Source: Hydractinia symbiolongicarpus (taxonomy: Eukaryota > Cnidaria > Hydrozoa > Anthoathecata > Hydractiniidae). From it: a stretch of 64,000 bases of DNA. Positions within the stretch are counted from its first letter, which is position 1. Every line of letters starts with the position of its first letter. This document shows positions 45,907 to 57,630 of this stretch, piece after piece. The stretch lies in assembly GCF_029227915.1 (NCBI RefSeq), contig NC_079885.1, forward strand, positions 14,085,001-14,149,000, written 5' to 3'. The position numbers were made by a program, and so were the translations under genes. Below the pieces are notes generated by a model. The model was not told where the DNA came from. It made no database searches and saw only the letters and a program-made list of their open reading frames with translations.

Positions 45907-46353
45907 ATTGACTTTTTCACGTTACATTATTTATCATTACGACTGTGACGTATCTTTTTTACGCAATAGCCGCTGAGTAAATCAAGAAAGAGACATGATT
46001 AGAAGTTGCCTTCCCTTCAAAACGGCTACAATCGTGCTGCAATAAATTCGCCACGTCGCAAATGAATGGATTACGAGCGTCAGACAAAGAAAATGGCGAT
46101 GTACTTACTTTGCTAACTAACTTTGTCATATGAAAATTAAGTCTGAAAGTACCCTAGATTGCATTCGTTGGAACTTTTTACCGGAAATCTTAAAGCGCAT
46201 GGTTGTCGTAAGTAATGGATAGCGCTTAAAAAGAGCTTTCAAATGCACATAAACATGACCTATTTCGGATAATCCAGTGAAGAAATATGATCATTAAAGT
46301 TTAAACCATTTTCGATGTAATGTGCTAATGAATCGTAGATATCTGCTTGTTTG

Positions 46354-46472
46354 TTCTACGACCATACCACGATGAACACACCTGTTCTCGTCCGATCACG
46401 GCAGTTAAGCATCGTCGGGCCGGGATAGTACTTGGATGGGGGACCGCCTGGGAACTCCCGGTGTCGTAGGCT
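46354..46472 (+). rRNA. 5S: 5S rRNA gene with altered start, copy 84
   Basis: G1T from the 3-nt flank loss, plus A49C; AATGAAT upstream. Same group as 43543, 48058 and 54818. Downstream spacer AAAAAGGG with CTTACCC. Confidence 0.91.
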
Positions 46473-46922
46473 ATTGACTTTTTCACGTTACATTATTTAT
46501 CATTACGACTTTGACGTATCTTTTTTACGCAATAGCCGCTGAGTAAATCAAGTAAGAGACATGATTAGAAGTTGCTTACCCTTAAAAAGGGCTACAATCT
46601 TGCTGCAATAAATGCGCCACGTCGCAAATGAATGGATTAAGAGCGTCAGACAAAGAAAATGGCGATGTAGTTACTTTGCTAATTAACTTTGTCATATGAA
46701 AATTAAGACTGAAAGTACCCTGGATTGCCTTCGTTGGAACTTTTTACCGGAAATCTTAAAGCGCATGGTTGTCGTAAATAATGGATAGCGCTTGAAAAGA
46801 GCTTTCAAATGCACATAAACACGACCTATTTCGGATAATCCAGTCAAGAAATATGACCTTTAAAGTTTAAACCATTTTCGATGGAATGTGCTAATAAATC
46901 GTAGATATCTGCCCGTTTGTTT

Positions 46923-47041
46923 GTCTACGACCATACCACGATGAACACACCTGTTCTCGTCCGATCACGGAAGTTAAGCATCGTCGGGCTGGGATAGTAA
47001 ATGGATGGGGGACCGACTGGGAACTCCCGGTGTCGTAGGCT
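46923..47041 (+). rRNA. 5S: 5S rRNA gene, copy 85
   Basis: Full 119 nt with C68T, C78A, T79A and C94A; the last mismatches G82 and changes box C. Downstream spacer CTTC, undeleted. Confidence 0.94.
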
Positions 47042-47491
47042 ATTGACTTTTTCACGTTACATTATTTATCATTACGACTGTGACGTATCTTTTTTACGCA
47101 ATAGCCGCTGAGTAAATCAAGAAAGAGACATGATTAGAAGTTGCCTTCCCTTCAAAACGGCTACAATCGTGCTGCAATAAATTCGCCACGTCGCAAATGA
47201 ATGGATTACGAGCGTCAGACAAAGAAAATGGCGATGTACTTACTTTGCTAACTAACTTTGTCATATGAAAATTAAGTCTGAAAGTACCCTAGATTGCATT
47301 CGTTGGAACTTTTTACCGGAAATCTTAAAGCGCATGGTTGTCGTAAGTAATGGATAGCGCTTGAAAAGAGCTTTCAAATGCACATAAACATGACCTATTT
47401 CGGATAATCCAGTCAAGAAATATGACCTTTAAAGTTTAAACCATTTTCGATGGAATGTGCTAATAAATCGTAGATATCTGCCCGTTTGTTT

Positions 47492-47610
47492 GTCTACGAC
47501 CATACCACGATGAACACACCTGTTCTCGTCCGATCACGGAAGTTAAGCATCGTCGGGCTGGGATAGTAAATGGATGGGGGACCGACTGGGAACTCCCGGT
47601 GTCGTAGGCT
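47492..47610 (+). rRNA. 5S: 5S rRNA gene, copy 86
   Basis: Full 119 nt with C68T, C78A, T79A and C94A, a direct duplicate of copy 85 at one unit distance. Downstream spacer CTTC. Confidence 0.94.
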
Positions 47611-48057
47611 ATTGACTTTTTCACGTTACATTATTTATCATTACGACTGTGACGTATCTTTTTTACGCAATAGCCGCTGAGTAAATCAAGAAAGAGACAT
47701 GATTAGAAGTTGCCTTCCCTTCAAAACGGCTACAATCGTGCTGCAATAAATTCGCCACGTCGCAAATGAATGGATTACGAGCGTCAGACAAAGAAAATGG
47801 CGATGTACTTACTTTGCTAACTAACTTTGTCATATGAAAATTAAGTCTGAAAGTACCCTAGATTGCATTCGTTGGAACTTTTTACCGGAAATCTTAAAGC
47901 GCATGGTTGTCGTAAGTAATGGATAGCGCTTAAAAAGAGCTTTCAAATGCACATAAACATGACCTATTTCGGATAATCCAGTGAAGAAATATGATCATTA
48001 AAGTTTAAACCATTTTCGATGTAATGTGCTAGTGAATCGTAGATATCTGCTTGTTTG

Positions 48058-48176
48058 TTCTACGACCATACCACGATGAACACACCTGTTCTCGTCCGAT
48101 CACGGCAGTTAAGCATCGTCGGGCCGGGATAGTACTTGGATGGGGGACCGCCTGGGAACTCCCGGTGTCGTAGGCT
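48058..48176 (+). rRNA. 5S: 5S rRNA gene with altered start, copy 87
   Basis: G1T from the 3-nt flank loss, plus A49C; upstream box is AGTGAAT. Repeats copy 84 at a 1704-bp shift. Downstream spacer AAAAAGGG with CTTACCC. Confidence 0.91.
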
Positions 48177-48626
48177 ATTGACTTTTTCACGTTACATTAT
48201 TTATCATTACGACTTTGACGTATCTTTTTTACGCAATAGCCGCTGAGTAAATCAAGTAAGAGACATGATTAGAAGTTGCTTACCCTTAAAAAGGGCTACA
48301 ATCTTGCTGCAATAAATGCGCCACGTCGCAAATGAATGGATTAAGAGCGTCAGACAAAGAAAATGGCGATGTAGTTACTTTGCTAATTAACTTTGTCATA
48401 TGAAAATTAAGACTGAAAGTACCCTGGATTGCCTTCGTTGGAACTTTTTACCGGAAATCTTAAAGCGCATGGTTGTCGTAAATAATGGATAGCGCTTGAA
48501 AAGAGCTTTCAAATGCACATAAACACGACCTATTTCGGATAATCCAGTCAAGAAATATGACCTTTAAAGTTTAAACCATTTTCGATGGAATGTGCTAATA
48601 AATCGTAGATATCTGCCCGTTTGTTT

Positions 48627-48745
48627 GTCTACGACCATACCACGATGAACACACCTGTTCTCGTCCGATCACGGAAGTTAAGCATCGTCGGGCTGGGATA
48701 GTAAATGGATGGGGGACCGACTGGGAACTCCCGGTGTCGTAGGCT
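48627..48745 (+). rRNA. 5S: 5S rRNA gene, copy 88
   Basis: Full 119 nt with C68T, C78A, T79A and C94A. Downstream spacer CTTC with the 31-nt deletion, unlike copies 85 and 86. Confidence 0.94.
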
Positions 48746-49164
48746 ATTGACTTTTTCACGTTACAATATTTATCATTACGACTGTGACGTATCTTTTTTA
48801 CGCAATAGCCACTGAGTAAATCAAGAAAGAGACATGATTAGAAGTTGCTTTCCCTTCAAAACGGCTACAATCGTGCTGCAGTAAATTCGCCACGTCGCAA
48901 ATGAATGGATTACGAGCGTCAGACAAAGAAAAGTCATATGAAAATTAAGTCTGAAAGTACCCTAAATTGCCTTCGTTGGAACTTTTTACCGGAAATCTTA
49001 AAGCGCATTATTGTCGTAAAGAATCGATAGCGCTTAAAAAGAGCTTTCAAATGTACATAAACACGAACTATTTCCGATCACCCAGTCAAGAATTATGCTC
49101 TTTAAAATTTGAACCATTTTCGATGTAATGTGCTAATAAATCGTAGATATCTACCCGTATGTTT

Positions 49165-49283
49165 GTCTACGACCATACCACGATAAACACACCTTTTCTC
49201 GTCCGATCACGGAAGTTAATCATCGTCGGGCCGGGATAGTACTTGGATGGGGGACCGCCTGGGAACTCCCGGTGTCGTAGGCT
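49165..49283 (+). rRNA. 5S: 5S rRNA gene, copy 89
   Basis: Full 119 nt with G21A, G31T and G56T (box A). Three changes in helix II/III and box A make it a candidate inactive copy. Downstream spacer AGC, the first of this family. Confidence 0.93.
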
Positions 49284-49733
49284 ATTGACTTTTTCACGTT
49301 ACATTATTTATCATTACGACTGTGACGTATCTTTTTTACGCAATAGCCGCTGAGTAAATCAAGAAAGAGACATGATTAGAAGTTGCTTTCCCAGCAAAAC
49401 GGCTACAATCGTGCTGCAATAAATGCGCCACGTCGCAAATTAATGGATTACGAGCGTCAGACAAAGAAAATGGCGATGTACTTACTTTGCTAACTAACTT
49501 TGTAATATGAAAATTAAGTCTGAAAGTAGCCTAGATTGCATACGTTGGAACTTTTTACCGGAAATCTTAAAGCGCATGGTTGTCGTAAATGATGGATAGC
49601 GCTTAAAAAGAGCTTTCAAATGCACATAAACATGACCTATTTCGGATAATCCAGTCAAGAAATATGACCCTTAAAGTTTAAACCATTTTCGATGTATTGT
49701 GCTAATAAATCGTAGATATCTGCCCGTTTGTTT

Positions 49734-49852
49734 GTCTACGACCATACCACGATGAACACACCTGTTCTCGTCCGATCACGGAAGTTAAGCATCGTCGGGC
49801 CGGGATAGTACTTGGATGGGGGACCGCCTGGAAACTCCCGGTGTCGTAGGCT
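49734..49852 (+). rRNA. 5S: 5S rRNA gene, copy 90
   Basis: Full 119 nt with only G99A. The trailer region reads TTTTTCATGTT. Downstream spacer AAAAAGGG with CTTTTTCATATG. Confidence 0.96.
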
Positions 49853-50302
49853 ATTGACTTTTTCATGTTACATTATTTATCATTACGACTGTGACGTATC
49901 TTTTTTACGCAATAGCCGCTGAGTAAATCAAGTAAGAGACATGATTAGAAGTTGCTTTCCCTTAAAAAGGGCTACAATCTTGCTGCAATAAATGCGCCAC
50001 GTCGCAAATGAATGGATTAAGAGCGTCAGACAAAGAAAATGGCGATGTAGTTACTTTGCTAATTAACTTTTTCATATGAAAATTAAGACTGAAAGTACCC
50101 TAGATTGCCTTCGTTGGAACTTTTTACCGGAAATCTTAAAGCGCATTATTGTCGTAAAGAATCGATAGCGCTTAAAAAGAGCTTTCAAATGCACATAAAC
50201 ACGAACTATTTCCGATCACCCAGTCAAGAATTATGATCTTTAAAATTTGAACCATTTTCGATGTAATGTGCTAATAAATCGTAGATATCTGCCCGTATGT
50301 TT

Positions 50303-50421
50303 GTCTACGACCATACCACGATAAACACACCTTTTCTCGTCCGATCACGGAAGTTAATCATCGTCGGGCCGGGATAGTACTTGGATGGGGGACCGCCTGG
50401 GAACTCCCGGTGTCGTAGGCT
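50303..50421 (+). rRNA. 5S: 5S rRNA gene, copy 91
   Basis: Full 119 nt with G21A, G31T and G56T, the duplicate of copy 89 at 1138 bp. Downstream spacer AGC. Confidence 0.93.
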
Positions 50422-50871
50422 ATTGACTTTTTCACGTTACATTATTTATCATTACGACTGTGACGTATCTTTTTTACGCAATAGCCGCTGAGTAAATCAA
50501 GAAAGAGACATGATTAGAAGTTGCTTTCCCAGCAAAACGGCTACAATCGTGCTGCAATAAATGCGCCACGTCGCAAATTAATGGATTACGAGCGTCAGAC
50601 AAAGAAAATGGCGATGTACTTACTTTGCTAACTAACTTTGTAATATGAAAATTAAGTCTGAAAGTAGCCTAGATTGCATACGTTGGAACTTTTTACCGGA
50701 AATCTTAAAGCGCATGGTTGTCGTAAATGATGGATAGCGCTTAAAAAGAGCTTTCAAATGCACATAAACATGACCTATTTCGGATAATCCAGTCAAGAAA
50801 TATGACCCTTAAAGTTTAAACCATTTTCGATGTATTGTGCTAATAAATCGTAGATATCTGCCCGTTTGTTT

Positions 50872-50990
50872 GTCTACGACCATACCACGATGAACACACC
50901 TGTTCTCGTCCGATCACGGAAGTTAAGCATCGTCGGGCCGGGATAGTACTTGGATGGGGGACCGCCTGGAAACTCCCGGTGTCGTAGGCT
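50872..50990 (+). rRNA. 5S: 5S rRNA gene, copy 92
   Basis: Full 119 nt with G99A, the duplicate of copy 90. Downstream spacer AAAAAGGG with CTTTTTCATATG. Confidence 0.96.
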
Positions 50991-51440
50991 ATTGACTTTT
51001 TCATGTTACATTATTTATCATTACGACTGTGACGTATCTTTTTTACGCAATAGCCGCTGAGTAAATCAAGTAAGAGACATGATTAGAAGTTGCTTTCCCT
51101 TAAAAAGGGCTACAATCTTGCTGCAATAAATGCGCCACGTCGCAAATGAATGGATTAAGAGCGTCAGACAAAGAAAATGGCGATGTAGTTACTTTGCTAA
51201 TTAACTTTTTCATATGAAAATTAAGACTGAAAGTACCCTAGATTGCCTTCGTTGGAACTTTTTACCGGAAATCTTAAAGCGCATTATTGTCGTAAAGAAT
51301 CGATAGCGCTTAAAAAGAGCTTTCAAATGCACATAAACACGAACTATTTCCGATCACCCAGTCAAGAATTATGATCTTTAAAATTTGAACCATTTTCGAT
51401 GTAATGTGCTAATAAATCGTAGATATCTGCCCGTATGTTT

Positions 51441-51556
51441 GTCTACGACCATACCACGATGAACACACCTGTTCTCGTCCGATCACGGAAGTTAAGCATC
51501 GGGCCTGGATAGTACTTGGATGGGGGACCGCCTGGGAACTCCCGGTGTCGTAGGCT
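51441..51556 (+). pseudogene. 5S copy with 3-nt box A deletion, copy 93
   Basis: 116 nt: GCATCGTCGGG is reduced to GCATCGGG, removing three bases around 61-63 in box A and helix II, and G69T mismatches C106 in helix V. It is probably impaired. Single occurrence in the window. Downstream spacer AGC with AAAACAGC. Confidence 0.85.
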
Positions 51557-52006
51557 ATTGACTTTTTCACGTTACATTATTAATCATTACGACTGTGACG
51601 TATCTTTTTTACGCAATAGCCGCTGAGTAAATCAAGAAAGAGACATGATTAGAAGTTGCTTTCCCAGCAAAACAGCTACAATCGTGCAGCAATAAATGCG
51701 CCACGTCGCAAATGAATGGATTACGAGCGTCAGACAAAGAAAATGGCGATGTACTTACTTTGCTAATTAACTTTGTCATATGAAAATTAAGACTGAAAGT
51801 ACCCTAGTTTGCCTTCGTTGGAACTTTTTACCGGAAATCTTAAAGCGCATTATTGTCGTAAAGAATCGATAGCGCTTAAAAAGAGCTTTCAAATGCACAT
51901 AAACACGAACTATTTCCGATCACCCAGTCAAGAATTATGATCTTTAAAATTTGAACCATTTTCGATGTAATGTGCTAATAAATCGTAGATATCTGCCCGT
52001 ATGTTT

Positions 52007-52125
52007 GTCTACGACCATACCACGATGAACACACCTGTTCTCGTCCGATCACGGAAGTTAAGCATCGTCGGGCCGGGATAGTACTTGGATGGGGGACCGC
52101 CTGGGAACTCCCGGTGTCGTAGGCT
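52007..52125 (+). rRNA. 5S: 5S rRNA gene, copy 94 (consensus)
   Basis: Matches consensus throughout. Downstream spacer AGC; ACATTATTAATC and GACGTCTC mark this group. Confidence 0.98.
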
Positions 52126-52575
52126 ATTGACTTTTTCACGTTACATTATTAATCATTACGACTGTGACGTCTCTTTTTTACGCAATAGCCGCTGAGTAAA
52201 TGAAGAAAGAGACATGATTAGAAGTTGCTTTCCCAGCAAAACGGCTACAATCGTGCTGCAATAAATGCGCCACGTCGCAAATGAATGGATTACGAGCGTC
52301 AGACAAAGAAAATGGCGATGTACTTACTTTGCTAACTAACTTTGTCATATGAAAATTAAGTTTGAAAGTACCCTAAATTGCCTTCGTTGGAACTTTTTAC
52401 CGGAAATCTTAAAGCGCATTATTGTCGTAAAGAATCGATAGCGCTTAAAAAGAGCTTTCAAATGCACATAAACACGAACTATTTCCGATCACCCAGTCAA
52501 GAATTATGATCTTTAAAATTTGAACCATTTTTGATGTAATGTGCTAATAAATCGTAGATATCTGCCCGTATGTTT

Positions 52576-52694
52576 GTCTGCGACCATACCACGATGAACA
52601 CACCTGTTCTCGTCCGATCACGGAAGTTAAGCATCGTCGGGCCGGGATAGTACTTGGATGGGGGACCGCCTGGGAACTCCCGGTGTCGTAGGCT
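52576..52694 (+). rRNA. 5S: 5S rRNA gene, copy 95
   Basis: Full 119 nt with only A5G, which keeps a G5-U114 wobble in helix I. Downstream spacer AGC. Confidence 0.97.
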
Positions 52695-53144
52695 ATTGAC
52701 TTTTTCACATTACATTATTAATCATTACGACTGTGACGTATCTTTTTTACGAAATAGCCGCTGAGTAAATCAAGTAAGAGACATGATTAGAAGTTGCTTT
52801 CCCAGCAAAACGGCTACAATCGTGCTGCAGTAAATTCGCCACGTCGCAAATGAATGGATTACGAGCGTCAGACAAAGAAAATGGCGATGTACTTACTTTG
52901 CTAACTAACTTTGTCATATGAAAATTAAGTCTGAAAGTACCCTAGATTGCATTCGTTGGAACCTTTTACCGGAAATCTTAAAGCGCATTATTGTCGTAAA
53001 GAATCGATAGCGCTTAAAAAGAGCTTTCAAATGCACATAAACACGAACTATTTCCGATCACCCAGTCAAGAATTATGCTCTTTAAAATTTGAACCATTTT
53101 CGATTTAATGTGCTAATAAATCGTAGATATCTACCCGTATGTTT

Positions 53145-53263
53145 GTCTACGACCATACCACGATGAACACACCTGTTATCGTGCGATCACGGAAGTTAAG
53201 CATCGTCGGGCCGGGATAGTACTTGGATGGGGGACCGCCTGGGAACTCCCGGTGTCGTAGGCT
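53145..53263 (+). rRNA. 5S: 5S rRNA gene, copy 96
   Basis: Full 119 nt with C34A and C39G, both in the helix III loop. Downstream spacer CTTC with GAGACAAGATT. Confidence 0.96.
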
Positions 53264-53713
53264 ATTGACTTTTTCACGTTACATTATTTATCGTTACGAC
53301 TGTGACGTATCTTTTTTACGCAATAACCGCTGAGTAAATCAAGAAAGAGACAAGATTAGAAGTTGCCTTCCCTTCAAAACGGCTACAATCGTGCTGCAAT
53401 AAATTCGCCACGTCGCAAATGAATGGATTACGAGCGTCAGACAAAGAAAATGGCGATGTACTTACTTTGCTAACTAACTTTGTCATATGAAAATTAAGTC
53501 TGAAAGTACCCTAGATTGCCTTCGTTGGAACTTTTTACCGGAAATCTTAAAGCGCATGGTTGTCGTAAATAATGGATAGCGCTTGAAAAGAGCTTTCAAA
53601 TGCACATAAACACGACCTATTTCGGATAATCCAGTCAAGAAATATGACCTTTAAAGTTTAAACCATTTTCGATGGAATGTGCTAATAAATCGTAGATATC
53701 TGCCCGTTTGTTT

Positions 53714-53832
53714 GTCTACGACCATACCACGATGAACACACCTGTTCTCGTCCGATCACGGAAGTTAAGCATCGTCGGACCGGGATAGTACATGGATGGG
53801 GAACCGCCTGGGAACTCCCGGTGTGGTAGGCT
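53714..53832 (+). rRNA. 5S: 5S rRNA gene, copy 97
   Basis: Full 119 nt with G66A, T79A, G89A and C112G; the last breaks G7-C112 in helix I. Downstream spacer CTTC with the 31-nt deletion. Confidence 0.92.
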
Positions 53833-54251
53833 ATTGACTTTTTCACGTTACAATATTTATCACTACGACTGTGACGTATCTTTTTTACGCAATAGCCACT
53901 GAGTAAATCAAGAAAGAGACATGATTAGAAGTTGCTTTCCCTTCAAAACGGCTACAATCGTGCTGCAGTAAATTCGCCACGTCGCAAATGAATGGATTAC
54001 GAGCGTCAGACAAAGAAAAGTCATATGAAAATTAAGTCTGAAAGTACCCTAAATTGCCTTCGTTGGAACTTTTTACCGGAAATCTTAAAGCGCATTATTG
54101 TCGTAAAGAATTGATAGCGCTTAAAAAGAGCTTTCAAATGCACATAAACACGAACTATTTCCGATCACCCATTCAAGAATTATGCTCTTTAAAATTTGAA
54201 CCATTTTCGATGTAATGTGCTAATAAATCGTAGATATCTACCCGTATGTTT

Positions 54252-54370
54252 GTCTACGACCATACCACGATCAACACACCTGTTCTCGTCCGATCACGGA
54301 AGTTAAGCATCGTCGGGCCGGGATAGTACTTGGATGGTGGACCGCCTGGGAACTCCCGGTGTCGTAGGCT
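54252..54370 (+). rRNA. 5S: 5S rRNA gene, copy 98
   Basis: Full 119 nt with G21C (breaks G21-C57) and G87T in the helix IV loop. Downstream spacer CTTC. Confidence 0.94.
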
Positions 54371-54817
54371 ATTGACTTTTTCACGTTACATTATTTATCG
54401 TTACGACTGTGACGTATCTTTTTTACGCAATAGCCGCTGAGTAAATCAAGAAAGAGACATGATTAGAAGTTGCCTTCCCTTCAAAACGGCTACAATCGTG
54501 CTGCAATAAATTCGCCACGTCGCAAATGAATGGATTACTAGCGTCAGACTAAGAAAATGGCGATGTACTTACTTTGCTAACTAACTTTGTCATATGAAAA
54601 TTAAGTCTGAAAGTACCCTAGATTGCATTCGTTGGAACTTTTTACCGGAAATCTTTAAGCGCATGGTTGTCGTAAGTAATGGATAGCGCTTAAAAAGAGC
54701 TTTCAAATGCACATAAACATGACCTATTTCGGATAATCCAGTGAAGAAATATGATTATTAAAGTTTAAACCATTTTCGATGTAATGTGCTAATGAATCGT
54801 AGATATCTGCTTGTTTG

Positions 54818-54936
54818 TTCTACGACCATACCACGATGAACACACCTGTTCTCGTCCGATCACGGCAGTTAAGCATCGTCGGGCCGGGATAGTACTTGGA
54901 TGGGGGACCGCCTGGGAACTCCCGGTGTCGTAGGCT
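54818..54936 (+). rRNA. 5S: 5S rRNA gene with altered start, copy 99
   Basis: G1T from the 3-nt flank loss, plus A49C; AATGAAT upstream. Fourth member of the altered-start group. Downstream spacer AAAAAGGG. Confidence 0.91.
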
Positions 54937-55386
54937 ATTGACTTTTTCACGTTACATTATTTATCATTACGACTTTGACGTATCTTTTTTACGAAATAGC
55001 CGCTGAGTAAATCAAGTAAGAGACATGATTAGAAGTTGCTTTCCCTTAAAAAGGGCTACAATCTTGCTGCAATAAATGCGCCACGTCGCAAATGAATGGA
55101 TTAAGAGCGTCAGACAAAGAAAATGGCGATGTAGTTACTTTGCTAATTAACTTTGTCATATGAAAATTAAGACTGAAAGTACCCTGGATTGCCTTCGTTG
55201 GAACTTTTTACCGGAAATCTTAAAGCGCATGGTTGTCGTAAATAATGGATAGCGCTTGAAAAGAGCTTTCAAATGCACATAAACACGACCTATTTCGGAT
55301 AATCCAGTCAAGAAATATGACCTTTAAAGTTTAAACCATTTTCGATGGAATGTGCTAATAAATCGTAGATATCTGCCCGTTTGTTT

Positions 55387-55505
55387 GTCTACGACCATAC
55401 CACGATGAACACACCTGTTCTCGTCCGATCACGGAAGTTAAGCATCGTCGGGCTGGGATAGTAAATGGATGGGGGACCGCCTGGGAACTCTCGGTGTCGT
55501 AGGCT
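55387..55505 (+). rRNA. 5S: 5S rRNA gene, copy 100
   Basis: Full 119 nt with C68T, C78A, T79A and C105T. Downstream spacer CTTC with the 31-nt deletion, the last such unit in the window. Confidence 0.94.
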
Positions 55506-55924
55506 ATTGACTTTTTCACGTTACAATATTTATAATTACGACTGTGACGTATCTTTTTTACGCAATAGCCACTGAGTAAATCAAGAAAGAGACATGATTA
55601 GAAGTTGCTTTCCCTTCAAAACGGCTACAATCGTGCTGCAGTAAATTCGCCACGTCGCAAATGAATGGATTACGAGCGTCAGACAAAGAAAAGTCATATG
55701 AAAATTAAGACTGAAAGTACCCTAGATTGCCTTCGTTGGAACTTTTTACCGGAAATCTTAAAGCGCATTATTGTCGTAAAGAATCGATAGCGCTTAAAAA
55801 GAGCTTTCAAATGCACATAAATACGAACTATTTCCGATCACCCAGTCAAGAATTATGATCTTTAAAATTTGAACCATTTTCGATGTAATGTGCTAATAAA
55901 TCGTAGATATCTGCCCGTATGTTT

Positions 55925-56043
55925 GTCTACGACCATACCACGATGAACACACCTGTTCTCGTCCGATCACGGAAGTTAAGCATCGTCGGGCCGGGATAGT
56001 ACTTGGATGGGGTACCGCCTGGGAACTCCCGGTGTCGTAGGCT
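55925..56043 (+). rRNA. 5S: 5S rRNA gene, copy 101
   Basis: Full 119 nt with only G89T in the helix IV loop. Downstream spacer AGC. Confidence 0.97.
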
Positions 56044-56493
56044 ATTGACTTTTTCACGTTACATTATTAATCATTACGACTGTGACGTCTCTTTTTTACG
56101 CAATAGCCGCTGAGTAAATCAAGAAAGAGACATGATTAGAAGTTGCTTTCCCAGCAAAACGGCTACAATCGTGCTGCAATAAATGCGCCACGTCGCAAAT
56201 GAATGGATTACGAGCGTCAGACAAAGAAAATGGCGATGTACTTACTTTGCTAACTAACTTTGTCATATGAAAATTAAGTCTGAAAGTACCCTAAATTGCC
56301 TTCGTTGGAACTTTTTACCGGAAATCTTAAAGCGCATTATTGTCGTAAAGAATCGATAGCGCTTAAAAAGAGCTTTCAAATGCACATAAACACGAACTAT
56401 TTCCGATCACCCAGTCAAGAATTATGATCTTTAAAATTTGAACCATTTTCGATGTAATGTGCTAATAAATCGTAGATATCTGCCCGTATGTTT

Positions 56494-56612
56494 GTCTGCG
56501 ACCATACCACGATGAACACACCTGTTCTCGTCCGATCACGGAAGTTAAGCATCGTCAGGCCGGGATAGTACTTGGATGGGGGACCGCCTGGGAACTCCCG
56601 GTGTCGTAGGCT
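56494..56612 (+). rRNA. 5S: 5S rRNA gene, copy 102
   Basis: Full 119 nt with A5G (wobble kept) and G64A (breaks C15-G64 in helix II and changes box A). Downstream spacer AGC. Confidence 0.95.
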
Positions 56613-57062
56613 ATTGACTTTTTCACGTTACATTATTAATCATTACGACTGTGACGTATCTTTTTTACGCAATAGCCGCTGAGTAAATCAAGAAAGAGAC
56701 ATGATTATAAGTTGCTTTCCCAGCAAAACGGCTACAATCGTGCTGCAATAAATGCGCCACGTCGCAAATGAATGGATTACGAGCGTCAGACAAAGAAAAT
56801 GGCGATGTACTTACTTTGCTAACTAACTTTATCATATGAAAATTAAGTCTGAAAGTACCCTAGATTGCATTCGTTGGAACTTTTTACCGGAAATCTTAAA
56901 GCGCATGGATGTCGTAAATAATGGATAGCGCTTAAAAAGAGCTTTCAAATGCACATAAACACGAACTATTTCGGATAAACCAGTCAAGAAATATGATCTT
57001 TAAAGCTTTAACCATTTTCGATGTAATGTGCTAATAAATCGTAGATATCTGCGCGTTTGTTT

Positions 57063-57181
57063 GTCTACGACCATACCACGATGAACTCACCTGTTCTCGT
57101 CCGATCACGGAAGTTAAGCATCGTCGGGCCGGGATAGTACTTGGATGGGGGAACCGCCAGAAACTCCTGGTTTCGTAGGCT
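57063..57181 (+). pseudogene. Degenerate 5S copy 103
   Basis: 119 nt in length but the 3' third is disturbed: an extra A after GGATGGGGGA, one base lost with changes in CCGCCAGAAACTCC, then C106T and G110T. A25T is also present. Helices I and IV and box C are affected, so it is probably non-functional. Spacer after it has AAAAAAAAGTCTG. Box AAAAAGGG. Confidence 0.82.
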
Positions 57182-57630
57182 ATTGACTTTTTCACGTTAC
57201 ATTATTTATCATTACGACTGTGACGCATTTTTTTACGAAATAGCCGCTGAGTAAATCAAGTAAGAGACATGATTAGAAGTTACTTTCCCTTAAAAAGGGC
57301 TACAATCTTGCTGAAATAAATGCGCCACGTCGCAAATGAATGGATTAAGAGCGTCAGACAAAGAAAATGGCGATGTAGTTACTTTGCTAATTAACTTTGT
57401 CATATGAAAAAAAAGTCTGAAAGTACCCCAGATTGCCTTCGTTGGAACTTTTTACCGGAAATCTTAAAGCGCATTATTGTCGTAAAGAATCGATAGCGCT
57501 TAAAAAGAACTTTCAAATGCACATACACACGAACTATTTCCGATCACCCAGTCAAGAATTATGATCTTTAAAATTTGAACCATTTTCGATGTAATGTGCT
57601 AATAAATCGTAGATATCTGCCCGTATGTTT

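Larger units (their letters stand above)
49154..51460 (+). repeat. Two-unit tandem duplication, period 1138 bp
   Basis: 49154-50322 matches 50292-51460. Shared private marks are TTAATCATCG (G56T) in the 5S gene, CAAATTAATGG, TTTGTAATATG, AAAGTAGCCTAG, GATTGCATACG and CTTTTTCATATG in the spacers, and G99A in the second gene of each pair. Confidence 0.88.
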
